Source: Bacteroides uniformis
Lineage (GTDB): Bacteria > Bacteroidota > Bacteroidia > Bacteroidales > Bacteroidaceae
DNA: 64,000 bases
NCBI RefSeq assembly: GCF_025147485.1
Contig: NZ_CP102263.1
Location: 1,005,501-1,069,500 of the forward strand
Reading direction: 5' to 3'
Part shown: piece after piece, positions 36,666 to 45,726 of the stretch
Position numbering within the stretch: position 1 is the stretch's first letter
Layout of the letters: each line of letters opens with the position of its first letter
Notes under the pieces: model-generated
Database searches by the model: none
Told to the model about the DNA's origin: nothing
Seen by the model: the letters and a program-made list of their open reading frames with translations, nothing else
Program-made: the position numbers and the translations under genes

Positions 36666-37574
36666 TCATTTCAGCGTATACCTGAATCCCACCGTCAGGC
36701 GCAGAGTCGGTCTAAAGCAAGGCTCGTCCTCATCGTTCTTGAAGTTATTGAGAAAACCTTTCAAACTACGGTCCGACATACTTATCCCGCGTATCCAGTT
36801 ACCGCCCACTCCCAGATAAACAGCCGTCTTCCTACTCAACTGGCACGAAGGACTGATGTATGACCTCAGCATGACGGTAGAATAGATTTTCGATTTCCCG
36901 TCGACTTCCATCACGGCAGACATGCCGTCCATATCGAGGGCGGTCAGTTCCAGCTTCAGCTTCTTGTTCAGCCAGGTGGCGACGGACACTTTCATGCCGC
37001 TGGACATATCCACTTTCAGCTCATACCTGCCGGCATTCCTCCAACTGAAGTACATCATGGGCAGTATCATCGGGATACCGTAAGAGTTCGTCAACCCCGC
37101 ACCGATGCCCAAGTCGAGGTTCTTCCGCAGTTTATAGACAAAGATGATTGCTCCATTAGCCAGTAGGGTCTTCATGGAAACCCCGTCCAACGGGGCATAG
37201 ACACCGCCGCCCACAGAGGCTATGATACTCCACTTGTCGGACAGGGGACGGATGTGGGAGATATTCAGACTGGCATTCAGCAGATTGTCCGGATTCAACT
37301 CCCGCGCCTGCCCCTTATTATGGAATACGCCATAGGCAGCATTGACGGTTGCCGACCACGCCACCAGCCTGCCCTTGTCGTCATGCCTGACGGAAAGCGG
37401 CAGGTTATACCTTCCCGATACCATCATCAGGCTGCCCGAACCATACTCGTTGCCGAGGTCATCCTTCAACGAACTTTCGGGCAGATAGTCGTAACTGATA
37501 TAGCCTTGCCCCCGGCAGCAGAACGGCCACGCCGCAAGCCACAACACCAATAGAATCACAGAGTTTGTCTTCAT
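36666..37574 (-). CDS. Outer-membrane beta-barrel protein, DUF6268-like
   Basis: About 302 residues with a signal peptide ending near CCRGQG and then alternating amphipathic beta-strands up to a final aromatic-rich strand (TVGFRYTLK), typical of an outer-membrane barrel. I assign DUF6268 from the overall pattern, with moderate confidence. No enzyme motif is seen. The ATG at 37574 is chosen because the longer frame from 37631 would put 19 charged or aromatic residues before the signal peptide. Its position directly upstream of the LytTR system on the same strand suggests, but does not prove, a functional link. Confidence 0.65.
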   Translation of the reverse strand: MKTNSVILLVLWLAAWPFCCRGQGYISYDYLPESSLKDDLGNEYGSGSLMMVSGRYNLPLSVRHDDKGRLVAWSATVNAAYGVFHNKGQARELNPDNLLNASLNISHIRPLSDKWSIIASVGGGVYAPLDGVSMKTLLANGAIIFVYKLRKNLDLGIGAGLTNSYGIPMILPMMYFSWRNAGRYELKVDMSSGMKVSVATWLNKKLKLELTALDMDGMSAVMEVDGKSKIYSTVMLRSYISPSCQLSRKTAVYLGVGGNWIRGISMSDRSLKGFLNNFKNDEDEPCFRPTLRLTVGFRYTLK

Positions 37575-37695
37575 GGGAATATGCAAATGTTTTCTGCAAA
37601 TATAGTCCTGCGGCAAGTAAGCGGGAAGCATTTACGGACGGGGTGCGGAATGGGGAAGACGAAATGCGGAAACCGGAAGGCGGAATGATTCCATG

Positions 37696-37726
37696 TTTTA
37701 CGTTACGCATTTCACGTTACGTAAAA
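37696..37726. repeat. Imperfect inverted repeat with ACGTTACG copies
   Basis: The 12-bp arms at 37696-37707 and 37715-37726 pair with one mismatch, and ACGTTACG occurs twice directly. It lies in the 243-bp gap between the beta-barrel and DUF6078 genes. It could be an operator or a hairpin. The rest of the gap holds only the -7 element at 37791. Confidence 0.4.
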
Positions 37727-37790
37727 TACATAATATTTTCGGGATAAAACAAATATCAGGTGAAGCACCCATCAATCTCCAAACTAATTG

Positions 37791-37798
37791 TACCTTTG
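37791..37798 (+). promoter_or_regulatory. -7 element of the DUF6078 gene
   Basis: TACCTTTG matches TAnnTTTG and lies 20 bp before the ATG at 37818. A possible upstream start at 37788 would overlap this element, so the later start is preferred. Confidence 0.55.
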
Positions 37799-37817
37799 CG
37801 GAACTTTAAACAAAAAA

Positions 37818-38261
37818 ATGATGAAAGAAGAAACTTTCAATTATTCCAAAGTTCCCCATAACTTCGGCTTATGCGCTACTGACACATGCCCTTATACTGA
37901 CACCTGCCTGCGCCGGATTGCATATACGTATGCACCCTCAAACAACATCTTCCTATATGTACTGAATCCGAAAGCAATAGAGTCCACAGCGGGAAAATGC
38001 AAATATTATTGCTCGAATAAGAAAGTGCGCTATGCCAAAGGCTTTATCCATACGGCAGAAGCCATCTCTGTCGGCCAGTCCGGCACGTTCCGCTACCGGC
38101 TCATCGGCTTATGGGGTATCCGAAGATATTATCAGAAGCGGAAAGGGGAAACTTTGCTCTCACCAACCGAGCAGCAACAAGTCATTGCAATTGCCCGTAA
38201 CTTAGGACTCCAACGGACGGAGTACTTCGACGCTTATGTAGAAGAGTACGACTTCACATGA
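37818..38261 (+). CDS. DUF6078-like cysteine-rich cytoplasmic protein
   Basis: A 147-residue protein without a signal peptide. The N-terminal half has a cysteine cluster (LCATDTCPYTDTCLRR, then CKYYC) that could bind metal. The C-terminal half is helical and basic (IRRYYQKRKGE). It resembles the Bacteroides family DUF6078, which has no known function. The gene is monocistronic: IS sequence and the first palindrome array lie downstream. The array begins 9 bp after the stop codon. Confidence 0.6.
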   Translation: MMKEETFNYSKVPHNFGLCATDTCPYTDTCLRRIAYTYAPSNNIFLYVLNPKAIESTAGKCKYYCSNKKVRYAKGFIHTAEAISVGQSGTFRYRLIGLWGIRRYYQKRKGETLLSPTEQQQVIAIARNLGLQRTEYFDAYVEEYDFT

Positions 38262-38269
38262 CAGCTCCG

Positions 38270-38419
38270 GTCACCTCACATGATAACTCCGGTTACCCCA
38301 AACGGTAACTTCATTTACACTACGAGGTAAAAGGCTTTACACTATGGTGTAACGACCGTTACAATATGGAGTAACGGCCGTTACACCCTATGGTAAACTG
38401 CTTTACATTAGAAGGTAAA
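38270..38419. repeat. Array of seven 18-bp palindromic units with exact 22-bp period
   Basis: Units start at 38270, 38292, 38314, 38336, 38358, 38380 and 38402. Each is KTTAC-N8-GTAAM (G or T first, A or C last); the first copy is degenerate (GTCAC-N8-ATAAC). The 8-bp centres and the 4-bp spacers vary while the half-sites and the 22-bp phase are kept. It starts 9 bp after the DUF6078 stop and ends about 125 bp before the IS3-type element; I see nothing else in that interval. It is not a CRISPR: there are no unique 30-bp spacers and no cas genes. Confidence 0.85.
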
Positions 38420-38673
38420 CAAGCGGTAAATACAATACGCTGTCTTTTCCTGATTTAGCTAGACGCTTTTTCTTTTTATAACCGATATCAGTAGACGGTT
38501 CTTGGAATGTTGTACTGGTTCAGTAGTCACTTCTTCCCAAGCCCTGCTGATATAGTAGACACAGCAAAGTGAGTTGTCCTGATTCTGTTGACAGTCATCC
38601 TGCTGCATTTGCAGAGCCCGTGCTTGCTTGTCCGGCAAGACTGGGTGCCCCTAAAAGAGGCATTCTGTCTTTG

Positions 38674-39621
38674 TCAGGTGCGCTGTCCTGCGCCTTCGCC
38701 CGGACTTGCTGTCCGGCTTTGCAAAGATATTGCATCCTTCTTTTTATTGCTACTTGTGGAAGGATATTTTTTCTTCTTCCACATTTTCTTCTGTATTCCC
38801 TTCTCCAGATGCGCCACAGCAGGTATTTTATACCCGATACTCATATGCGGTCTGCGATGGTTATAGAAATGTATGTAGCGAGCTATGACATTTCTTGCAT
38901 GCCCGATTTCGTTGAACCGGCCTCGAGGATGGCTGCTTTCCGCCTTAATAATCCCGTTGATACGTTCCGCAACGGCATTGTCGGTGGGTTTGTAGTCTTC
39001 CGTCATACTGATGGCAATGCCATGTTTCTGAAGAAGTGCCACGTATGGGTCGCAACAGTATTGTACGCCACGGTCCGAGTGATGTATCAGGCCCGTAAGA
39101 TTTTCATCTCCTGTCATTTCAACAGCCTGCTCTATAGCCTGTTGCAATGCATTGATGGTTGCCGATACCCGTAAGGTGTCGGCAAGCACCCATCCCACTA
39201 TCTTATGGGAGTAGGCATCCGTAATCAGATGCAGATAACAGACTTCACCATTGGCAAGTGGTATATAAGTAATGTCGCTGACCCACAACTGGTTGGCTGA
39301 AGTCAAGGTCAGTCCTTTGATTAGGTTCTTCCACTTGTGGTAGCGATGGTTGGAGTTCGTCGTATGCCGGGTCTTGCGGGCAGGAAGCATCAAGCGGTGT
39401 TGCCGGAGCAATGCATAAAAGCTGTCCCGCCCAGGCATGAACCCGGCTCCAAAAAGCACGGTGAGCATAATCCACAGTTTGTAACAGCCTATACCCGGAT
39501 CTTCGATACGGATATCACGGACAGCATCCAGCATGAGACGTTCCCTATGTATCTGACTCTCAATGTCAGCCTTTGACTGGTAGTAGGCTTGACGACAATG
39601 GCCAAACAGACGGCAGGCCAA
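38674..39621 (-). CDS. IS3-family transposase OrfB (catalytic DDE part)
   Basis: A 315-residue integrase-core transposase. An HTH_21-type region (CRLFGHCRQAYYQSK) is followed by the rve domain with DDE residues: Asp in LWVSDITYIPL, Asp in LIHHSDRGVQYC, Glu in DNAVAERINGIIKAE. The C-terminal tail beyond PAVAHLEKG is Lys/Ser-rich and longer than usual. The stated start is a TTG. In the cell it is probably made as an OrfAB fusion by -1 frameshifting at A7 (39681-39675); the -1 frame is open from there into this gene. Confidence 0.9.
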   Translation of the reverse strand: MACRLFGHCRQAYYQSKADIESQIHRERLMLDAVRDIRIEDPGIGCYKLWIMLTVLFGAGFMPGRDSFYALLRQHRLMLPARKTRHTTNSNHRYHKWKNLIKGLTLTSANQLWVSDITYIPLANGEVCYLHLITDAYSHKIVGWVLADTLRVSATINALQQAIEQAVEMTGDENLTGLIHHSDRGVQYCCDPYVALLQKHGIAISMTEDYKPTDNAVAERINGIIKAESSHPRGRFNEIGHARNVIARYIHFYNHRRPHMSIGYKIPAVAHLEKGIQKKMWKKKKYPSTSSNKKKDAISLQSRTASPGEGAGQRT

Positions 39622-39656
39622 CGCAACTTTCAGGTTGCGCTGACTGACCAGTTCCG

Positions 39657-40037
39657 TTACGATTTGGCCCCAGATTTTTTTCTGATAGGGATGTTGAAGA
39701 GTTCTTCAGCACGCGTAATCATCAACTCACGGGCTTCTGTTTCCAGCTTGGAGAAAGACAGAGCTTTCTCCAGCTCTTTAATGCGCTTTTTTAATTGGGT
39801 ATTTTCATCTTTGTAGGCTTCCTTGCTGCGATTGGACATATCTGGTGATTCTTGTTCAGAAGGCAAAGATAGCTCTTCTGCTAAATTTGAATACTTTTTA
39901 ATCCAACTATTTAGCAAGGCAGGGCAACAAATGCCATGTGCCCGGCAAAAGGCATGCTTACTCATACCTGATTGGTAGTAAGAGTGAAGAAAAAACAGTT
40001 TTTCATCTTCACGATAAAGCTTTCGTTTTGAAGTCAT
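39657..40037 (-). CDS. IS3-family OrfA (helix-turn-helix protein)
   Basis: A 126-residue DNA-binding protein with an N-terminal HTH (FFLHSYYQSGMSKHAFCRAHG) and a leucine-zipper-like coiled coil (about 75-100, KDENTQLKKRIKELEKAL). It recognises the terminal repeats and regulates transposition. The last codons contain the slippery A AAA AAA heptamer (39681-39675). Slipping back one base continues the frame without a stop into OrfB. Confidence 0.9.
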   Translation of the reverse strand: MTSKRKLYREDEKLFFLHSYYQSGMSKHAFCRAHGICCPALLNSWIKKYSNLAEELSLPSEQESPDMSNRSKEAYKDENTQLKKRIKELEKALSFSKLETEARELMITRAEELFNIPIRKKSGAKS

Positions 40038-40124
40038 AATAGTAACACATTTATTAGTTTGTAAATGTGTCTACCTATATCAGGATAAGACACGCTGATT
40101 TAAAGGGAAGTATTCAGTATAAGA

Positions 40125-40976
40125 CTATGGCAGTATTTCACCTTCCGCTGTCACCTTTACGTAGATTTCCCTTTCCCCTTGCTCCATCTCTACCAAAAAG
40201 TAACTGCCATCGGGAGTCTCAATAAAGTCGGCATCATCAATGACATAACCGGGATGGGCAGCCGTAACGGCGTTCTTCACTACATCCTCCAGATGTCTCT
40301 TACTGATATCCCAGATAGTATAGGCCCATGCACCCTCAGCGGTGAACATCACATCCTTGCTGATACTTCCGTGCACGATTTCGACTTCCGTCATACCGTT
40401 CTTTTCTTTTTCAATATCCACAATGCGGGCATTGGGATATTTCTCTGCTATAAAATCTTTGATGGCAGCGGAAATATCAGAAGGGAGATAATCTTCGGGA
40501 GAACCGCCGTTGTGCGCATCGGCCACTTCCTTCACCAGAATGCCGTCCTCCGAATAATAGAGGTCCATTTCCTGATTACCTTTCTCCACTTCGATGATGT
40601 AGACAACAGCCATTTCCTTACGTTCCAGCTTGTCTACATCTTCCACCTTCCATACATTATAATAGGTACTACTCTCGTAAGAGCTTCTCACCGGAGCGGG
40701 AAGGTCTGCACAACGGAGGTCGGTTTCGGTCATCTGCCATACACCGTCTTTGGTGAACCAGGCCTCCTTTTCGAAATTGTCCTCATGGAAATCAGCCACA
40801 TAATATGCACCTTTTGTTTCCCATTCTATACGCTGGGCATTGGGATGCTCCTTGGCCAACGCATTACTCAGTTCCGCGGGCACGGAGATTCCGTCGTTGT
40901 CGTCATCATCACAGCTTTGCAAGGCAAAGGCAAACACGCCTAACGCCAATAATAAGAAGTACTTTTCCAGTTTCAT
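40125..40976 (-). CDS. PepSY-like (DUF2874) lipoprotein
   Basis: A 283-residue predicted lipoprotein (lipobox ALQSC near residue 22, followed by an acidic Asp run, a surface-export signal in Bacteroides). It holds consecutive PepSY-like/beta-lactamase-inhibitor-like domains, each with a helix containing AAIKDFIAEKYPNARI-type residues and antiparallel strands ending in DG or EG turns. The function is unknown. It sits between the IS element and metG, divergent from metG. The ATG at 40976 is preferred over 40982. Confidence 0.75.
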   Translation of the reverse strand: MKLEKYFLLLALGVFAFALQSCDDDDNDGISVPAELSNALAKEHPNAQRIEWETKGAYYVADFHEDNFEKEAWFTKDGVWQMTETDLRCADLPAPVRSSYESSTYYNVWKVEDVDKLERKEMAVVYIIEVEKGNQEMDLYYSEDGILVKEVADAHNGGSPEDYLPSDISAAIKDFIAEKYPNARIVDIEKEKNGMTEVEIVHGSISKDVMFTAEGAWAYTIWDISKRHLEDVVKNAVTAAHPGYVIDDADFIETPDGSYFLVEMEQGEREIYVKVTAEGEILP

Positions 40977-41090
40977 AGTCATTTCGTTTTTTTACATTAT
41001 CAATACCAAGTTTGTTCATTTTGTATGGCAAAGATGAAGCCTAAATCTGGAAAGAATCTGGAAGAATACTCATATTTTGCAGAAAACAGC

Positions 41091-41098
41091 TATCTTTG
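41091..41098 (+). promoter_or_regulatory. -7 element of metG
   Basis: TATCTTTG matches TAnnTTTG, 45 bp before the metG ATG. A TTTTG lies only about 11 bp upstream, too close for -33. Confidence 0.5.
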
Positions 41099-41142
41099 TG
41101 CCACTAAAAGCGTTCATAACAAAAGAGATACATAATAACACA

Positions 41143-43185
41143 ATGGAAAAGAAATTCAAACGTACCACCGTGACCTCGGCATTGCCGTATGCCAACGGCC
41201 CGGTTCATATCGGACACCTGGCAGGCGTTTATGTTCCTGCCGACATTTATGTCCGCTACCTGCGACTGAAAAAGGAAGATGTAATCTTCATCGGCGGCTC
41301 CGACGAACACGGAGTGCCCATCACCATCCGCGCCAAGAAGGAAGGCATCACCCCGCAAGACGTGGTGGACCGCTATCATACGCTTATAAAGAAGTCTTTC
41401 GAAGAGTTCGGCGTTTCCTTCGACGTGTACAGCCGTACTACTTCAAAGACGCATCACGACACGGCTTCCGACTTCTTCCGCAAGCTGTACGATAAGGGAG
41501 AATTCATCGAAAAGACCAGCATGCAGTATTACGACGAAGAAGCTAAGACCTTCCTTGCCGACCGCTACATCACCGGCGAGTGCCCCCACTGCCATGCCGA
41601 AGGCGCTTACGGCGACCAATGCGAGAAGTGCGGCACCAGCCTCAGCCCCACGGACCTGATTAATCCGAAGAGTGCCATCAGCGGCAGCCAGCCCGTGATG
41701 CGTGAGACGAAGCACTGGTATCTGCCGCTGGACAAACACGAGGAATGGCTTCGCCAATGGATTCTGGAAGACCATAAGGAGTGGCGTCCCAATGTTTATG
41801 GCCAATGCAAGAGCTGGCTCGACATGGGCTTGCAGCCGCGTGCCGTGAGCCGCGACCTGGATTGGGGTATTCCCGTTCCCGTAGAGGGTGCCGAGGGCAA
41901 AGTGCTCTATGTATGGTTCGACGCCCCTATCGGCTACATCAGCAACACCAAAGAGTTGCTGCCCGACACATGGGAGAAATGGTGGAAAGACCCCGAAACG
42001 CGTCTGGTACACTTCATCGGAAAAGACAATATCGTGTTCCACTGCATCGTGTTCCCCGCCATGCTGAAGGCAGAGGGTAGCTACATCCTGCCGGACAACG
42101 TGCCGAGCAACGAGTTCCTGAACCTGGAGGGCGACAAGATTTCCACTTCACGCAACTGGGCGGTATGGCTGCACGAGTATCTCGTTGACTTCCCCGGCAA
42201 GCAGGATGTGCTGCGCTACGTGCTGACCGCCAACGCACCGGAGACAAAAGACAACGACTTCACCTGGAAGGACTTCCAGGCACGTAATAACAACGAGCTG
42301 GTTGCCGTTTATGGCAACTTCGTGAACCGCGCCCTGCAACTCACCAAGAAGTACTTCGACAGCGTAGTGCCCGCCGCAGGCGAACTGAACGACTACGACC
42401 GCGAGACGCTGAAAGAATTTGCCGACGTCAAGGCAGAAGTGGAGAAGTTGCTGGATGTATTCAAATTCCGCGACGCACAGAAGGAAGCGATGAACCTTGC
42501 CCGCATCGGAAACAAATACCTTGCCGACACCGAGCCGTGGAAGCTTGCCAAGACGGACATGGAGCGCGTAGCCACCATCCTCCATATCTCCTTGCAGTTG
42601 GTCGCCAACCTTGCCATTGCTTTCGAACCGTTCCTGCCCTTCAGCAGCGAGAAGCTTCGCAAGATGCTGAACATGGACAGCTTTGACTGGGCAGAGCTGG
42701 GACACACCGACCTGTTGCCTGCCGGACATCAGCTGGGCACCCCCGAACTGCTGTTCGAAAAGATAGAAGACGACGTCATCCAGGCACAAGTAGACAAGCT
42801 GCTTGCCACCAAGAAGGCAAACGAAGCCGCCACCTACAAGGCAAACCCCATCAAGCCGACCATCGCCTTCGAAGACTTTGAAAAGCTGGATATCCGCGTA
42901 GGTACAGTGCTTGAATGCGAGGCAGTGCCCAAGATGAAGAAGCTGCTGAAGTTCAAGATTGCCGACGGGCTGGAAAACCGCACCATCGTCAGCGGCATTG
43001 CCCAGCACTACAAACCGGAAGAACTGGTAGGCAAGCAAGTGCTGTTCATCGCCAACCTCGCTCCACGCCAATTCAAGAACGGGCTGGTAAGTGAGGGAAT
43101 GATTCTCTCTGCCGAGAATTATGACGGCTCGCTGGCGGTGACTTCACTGCTGAAAGAGGTGAAGCCGGGCAGCGAGGTGAAATAA
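41143..43185 (+). CDS. metG: Methionyl-tRNA synthetase
   Basis: Charges tRNA-Met and initiator tRNA with methionine in the cytoplasm. The 680 residues show the HIGH motif (HIGH at 22-25), the zinc-binding knuckle CPHC...CEKC (near 147-166), the KMSKS-equivalent KISTS near residue 331 and a C-terminal tRNA-binding EMAP/Trbp111 domain (about 577-680, [19 protein letters not shown]). The start at 41143 fits the family; a frame-extended start at 41077 would include the promoter. A long perfect-arm inverted repeat follows the stop codon. Confidence 0.97.
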   Translation: MEKKFKRTTVTSALPYANGPVHIGHLAGVYVPADIYVRYLRLKKEDVIFIGGSDEHGVPITIRAKKEGITPQDVVDRYHTLIKKSFEEFGVSFDVYSRTTSKTHHDTASDFFRKLYDKGEFIEKTSMQYYDEEAKTFLADRYITGECPHCHAEGAYGDQCEKCGTSLSPTDLINPKSAISGSQPVMRETKHWYLPLDKHEEWLRQWILEDHKEWRPNVYGQCKSWLDMGLQPRAVSRDLDWGIPVPVEGAEGKVLYVWFDAPIGYISNTKELLPDTWEKWWKDPETRLVHFIGKDNIVFHCIVFPAMLKAEGSYILPDNVPSNEFLNLEGDKISTSRNWAVWLHEYLVDFPGKQDVLRYVLTANAPETKDNDFTWKDFQARNNNELVAVYGNFVNRALQLTKKYFDSVVPAAGELNDYDRETLKEFADVKAEVEKLLDVFKFRDAQKEAMNLARIGNKYLADTEPWKLAKTDMERVATILHISLQLVANLAIAFEPFLPFSSEKLRKMLNMDSFDWAELGHTDLLPAGHQLGTPELLFEKIEDDVIQAQVDKLLATKKANEAATYKANPIKPTIAFEDFEKLDIRVGTVLECEAVPKMKKLLKFKIADGLENRTIVSGIAQHYKPEELVGKQVLFIANLAPRQFKNGLVSEGMILSAENYDGSLAVTSLLKEVKPGSEVK

Positions 43186-43194
43186 AACAGTAAC

Positions 43195-43262
43195 AAGGTA
43201 ACGAGTTAACAAGGCTACAAGGAGGAAGGAAAAGCCTCGTGGCCTTGTTAACTCGTTGCCTT
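43195..43262. terminator. Long inverted repeat between metG and the glycan cluster
   Basis: The 21-bp arms AAGGTAACGAGTTAACAAGGC (43195-43215) and its near-complement (43242-43262) pair at 20 of 21 positions around a 26-nt loop. There is no T-run after it, so it is a processing or REP-like hairpin as much as a terminator. It ends 15 bp before the flippase ATG. Confidence 0.55.
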
Positions 43263-43277
43263 ATCAACCAATAAACT

Positions 43278-44723
43278 ATGTCCGATACATCACTCAAAGA
43301 AAAAACAGCCAAAGGCCTCTTCTGGGGAGGATTCAGCAACGGCATACAGCAGTTGTTAAATCTGGGATTCGGAATAGTCCTTGCCCGTCTGCTGGATGCT
43401 TCGGATTATGGTATGGTAGGGATGCTTACCATCTTCTCCGCCATTGCCGCCGCCTTGCAGGAGGGTGGGTTCATTTCGGCACTGACCAACCGGAAGGAGA
43501 CTTTGCACAAGGATTACAACGCCGTGTTCTGGTTCAGCCTGATGTGCAGCACTACTATATATATATTACTCTTCTTTGCCGCACCGCTGATTGCCGACTT
43601 CTACGATACGCCCGAGCTGATACCGCTGTCCCGTCTCTCCTTCTTGGGATTCGTCATTTCCAGCATGAGCATTGCACCGAGGGCATATCTATTCAAGAAC
43701 CTCAGAATCAAGGACACTACCGTCATTTCTATTTCAAGTCTGATAGTCTCCGGCATTATGGGCATCACATTGGCGGCAAACGGATTCGCCTATTGGGGAA
43801 TTGCACTGCAAAGCATCTCTTTCATCACCGTAATGACGGTTCTCAATTTCTACTTCTCGCGTTGGAGACCCCGCTTCCGGTTCGACTTTACACCTATCAA
43901 GGAGATGATAGGGTTCAGCAGTAAGATAATCATTACGAATATCTTCACCATAATCAATAACAATTTGTTTTCCGTCTTGTTGGGTAAGTTCTATTCGGAA
44001 CGGGAAGTGGGTAACTTTACGCAGGCAAACAAGTGGAACGGCATGGGACATACCACGATTACGGGCATGATAAACGGCATTGCACAACCCGTCTTTACCC
44101 GGGTTGCCGACGACAAGGCACGGCAACTTGCCGTATTCAGAAAGCTGCTACGCTTCACCGCCTTTATCTCTTTCCCCGCCATGCTGGGATTGAGCTTGGT
44201 ATCGAAAGAACTGATTATAATCACTATCACGGAGAAGTGGCTGCCCAGTGCCGATATCTTGCAACTGTTATGTATTTGGGGAGCATTTATTCCCGTCATC
44301 AATCTGTTCTCCAACCTGCTCATCAGCCGGGGACATTCTTCTATCTATATGTGGAGCACCATCAGCTTGAGCCTGCTGCAAATAGTAGCTGTATGTGCCA
44401 TATACCCATACGGGTTGGAATGGATGCTGCGTATTTTCGTCATTATCAATATCGGCTGGCTGTTTGTATGGTTCCGTTTTGTCAAGAGGGAGATAGGATT
44501 AAGACTGCGCGATATGCTGAAAGACATCTCTCCTTATCTCTCCCTATCCATTGTACTCGTAGTGTCAACTCACTATGCTACTCAGCCCATAGAAAACCTA
44601 TACTTAAATATGGCAGCCAAAATCATTATGGTAGCTGGGCTTTATGCACTGGTTTTGTGGAAACTACAATCTACCATCTTCCGGGAAAGCATTGAATTCC
44701 TCTTAAAGAAAAAAAGAGCATGA
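43278..44723 (+). CDS. Polysaccharide flippase (Wzx/MATE-like, MOP superfamily)
   Basis: A 481-residue inner-membrane protein with 12-14 transmembrane segments. The start (KEKTAKGLFWGGFSNGIQQLLNLG) and the FGIVLARLLDASDYG segment are typical of lipopolysaccharide/O-antigen flippases of the Polysacc_synt family. It is expected to flip the undecaprenyl-linked glycan made by the following glycosyltransferases to the periplasm. It is the first gene of a seven-gene run. Its stop overlaps the GT14 start by 4 bp (ATGA), indicating translational coupling. No polymerase (Wzy) gene is seen in the cluster. Confidence 0.9.
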   Translation: MSDTSLKEKTAKGLFWGGFSNGIQQLLNLGFGIVLARLLDASDYGMVGMLTIFSAIAAALQEGGFISALTNRKETLHKDYNAVFWFSLMCSTTIYILLFFAAPLIADFYDTPELIPLSRLSFLGFVISSMSIAPRAYLFKNLRIKDTTVISISSLIVSGIMGITLAANGFAYWGIALQSISFITVMTVLNFYFSRWRPRFRFDFTPIKEMIGFSSKIIITNIFTIINNNLFSVLLGKFYSEREVGNFTQANKWNGMGHTTITGMINGIAQPVFTRVADDKARQLAVFRKLLRFTAFISFPAMLGLSLVSKELIIITITEKWLPSADILQLLCIWGAFIPVINLFSNLLISRGHSSIYMWSTISLSLLQIVAVCAIYPYGLEWMLRIFVIINIGWLFVWFRFVKREIGLRLRDMLKDISPYLSLSIVLVVSTHYATQPIENLYLNMAAKIIMVAGLYALVLWKLQSTIFRESIEFLLKKKRA

Positions 44724-45625
44724 GCCGCATAGCCTACATCATATCCGCCTACAAGGATGCCCCACACTTGGCACGCCTGGTTGCCGCACTGGATGACCGG
44801 GCAGACTTCTACGTGCACATCGACCTCAATGCCGATATACACCCTTTTGAAGAAGCCTTGGGAGACAAGGTCACTTTCGTGCCCCGCCACCGGATAAGCT
44901 GGGGAGGATGGGAACAAGTGGAATATCAGAAAGAATTGCTTGCCGCCGTATTGCACAGCGGTATCCCCTATACCCGCGTAGTATGCCTGAGCGGGCAAGA
45001 CTATCCGTTATGGAACAACAACGCCATCCACCACTATTTCGAGGAGCATCAAGACACTGAATTCATCGGCGGTTTCAACCTGACACACTGCACCGTGAAA
45101 CAGCAGTTGCACAAGATAACCCATTACCACCCTTTCCGTGACCTGCCTTGGAAGAGTATATGGTGGAAGAACAAACTCATCGTAGCATCGCGCAAGCTGG
45201 TACAGATACTCCCCATCCGGAAAGCCCCTTTTGCACCCTTGGAGGGCAAGCAGGCAGATGTCTATTTCGGTTCCGACTATTGGGCCATCACGTTGCCCTG
45301 CGCACGATATGTATATGAAAAGTTGTGCACGGAGGAGAAGCTGGTGAAGTATTTCAGAACCAGCTTTGTACCCAGCGAGCTGTGCATACAGACCATCGTA
45401 TTCAACTCCCCTTTTGCCTCAAAAGGGCTTCTTTTAGAGGGGGAATACCCCGGACTTACCCGTCTCACTCCCTTGCACTACATAGACTACGGCGCATCCA
45501 TCCGCGTGATGACACTCGAAGACCTGCCGGTATTGCGGCAGTCTGGAAAGATGTTCTGCCGGAAAATAGTAAGCGGCACATCAGACAGATTAATGGAAGC
45601 CATAGAGCAGACAAGAAGAGAATAA
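44720..45625 (+). CDS. Core-2/I-branching-type glycosyltransferase (GT14)
   Basis: A 301-residue cytoplasmic-face enzyme. The start MSRIAYIISAYKDAPHLARL, the VHIDLNAD segment, RISWGGWEQVEYQ and VVCLSGQDYPLW are signatures of the beta-1,6-N-acetylglucosaminyltransferase family (CAZy GT14). FGSDYWAITLPCARYV is the second conserved block. Bacterial members add GlcNAc or xylose to surface glycans; the donor here is not known. The start codon overlaps the flippase stop. Confidence 0.88.
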   Translation: MSRIAYIISAYKDAPHLARLVAALDDRADFYVHIDLNADIHPFEEALGDKVTFVPRHRISWGGWEQVEYQKELLAAVLHSGIPYTRVVCLSGQDYPLWNNNAIHHYFEEHQDTEFIGGFNLTHCTVKQQLHKITHYHPFRDLPWKSIWWKNKLIVASRKLVQILPIRKAPFAPLEGKQADVYFGSDYWAITLPCARYVYEKLCTEEKLVKYFRTSFVPSELCIQTIVFNSPFASKGLLLEGEYPGLTRLTPLHYIDYGASIRVMTLEDLPVLRQSGKMFCRKIVSGTSDRLMEAIEQTRRE

Positions 45626-45670
45626 AAAGAGAGTTATCCCAACAGATATGCCACTTTATCCCAACCGGAA

Positions 45671-45707
45671 TGCTGCAAAGAAGCAATTAATTCGTATTTT
45701 TGCAGCA
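45671..45707. promoter_or_regulatory. Promoter with overlapping inverted repeat upstream of the CDP-ribitol synthase gene
   Basis: A -7 element TATTTTTG (45695-45702) lies 25 bp before the ATG at 45727. TGCTGCAAA (45671-45679) and its exact complement TTTGCAGCA (45699-45707) flank and overlap it, suggesting an operator or a hairpin in the leader. It offers a second promoter inside the glycan cluster, where the only sizeable gap (101 bp) occurs. Confidence 0.5.
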
Positions 45708-45726
45708 TCACATTTCTATTGATACA

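Larger units (their letters stand above)
38545..40086 (-). mobile_element. IS3-family insertion sequence
   Basis: An apparently intact IS3-type element of about 1.54 kb holding orfA and orfB on the minus strand. The left end carries CTGATATAGTAGACACA (38547-38563) and the right end the inverted CTGATATAGGTAGACACA (40083-40066), 17 of 18 bases with one gap. I could not fix the exact tips or a target-site duplication. It separates the first palindrome array from the PepSY-like gene. Confidence 0.8.

Noticed and set aside
38270..38419. CRISPR array
   Set aside because: Repeats are 18-bp palindromes with 4-bp spacers, not 25-40-bp repeats with unique spacers; no cas genes in the window.
42148..43071. 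307-residue minus-strand frame opposite metG
   Set aside because: Shadow of GC-rich metG; the opposite strand has a full set of synthetase motifs.
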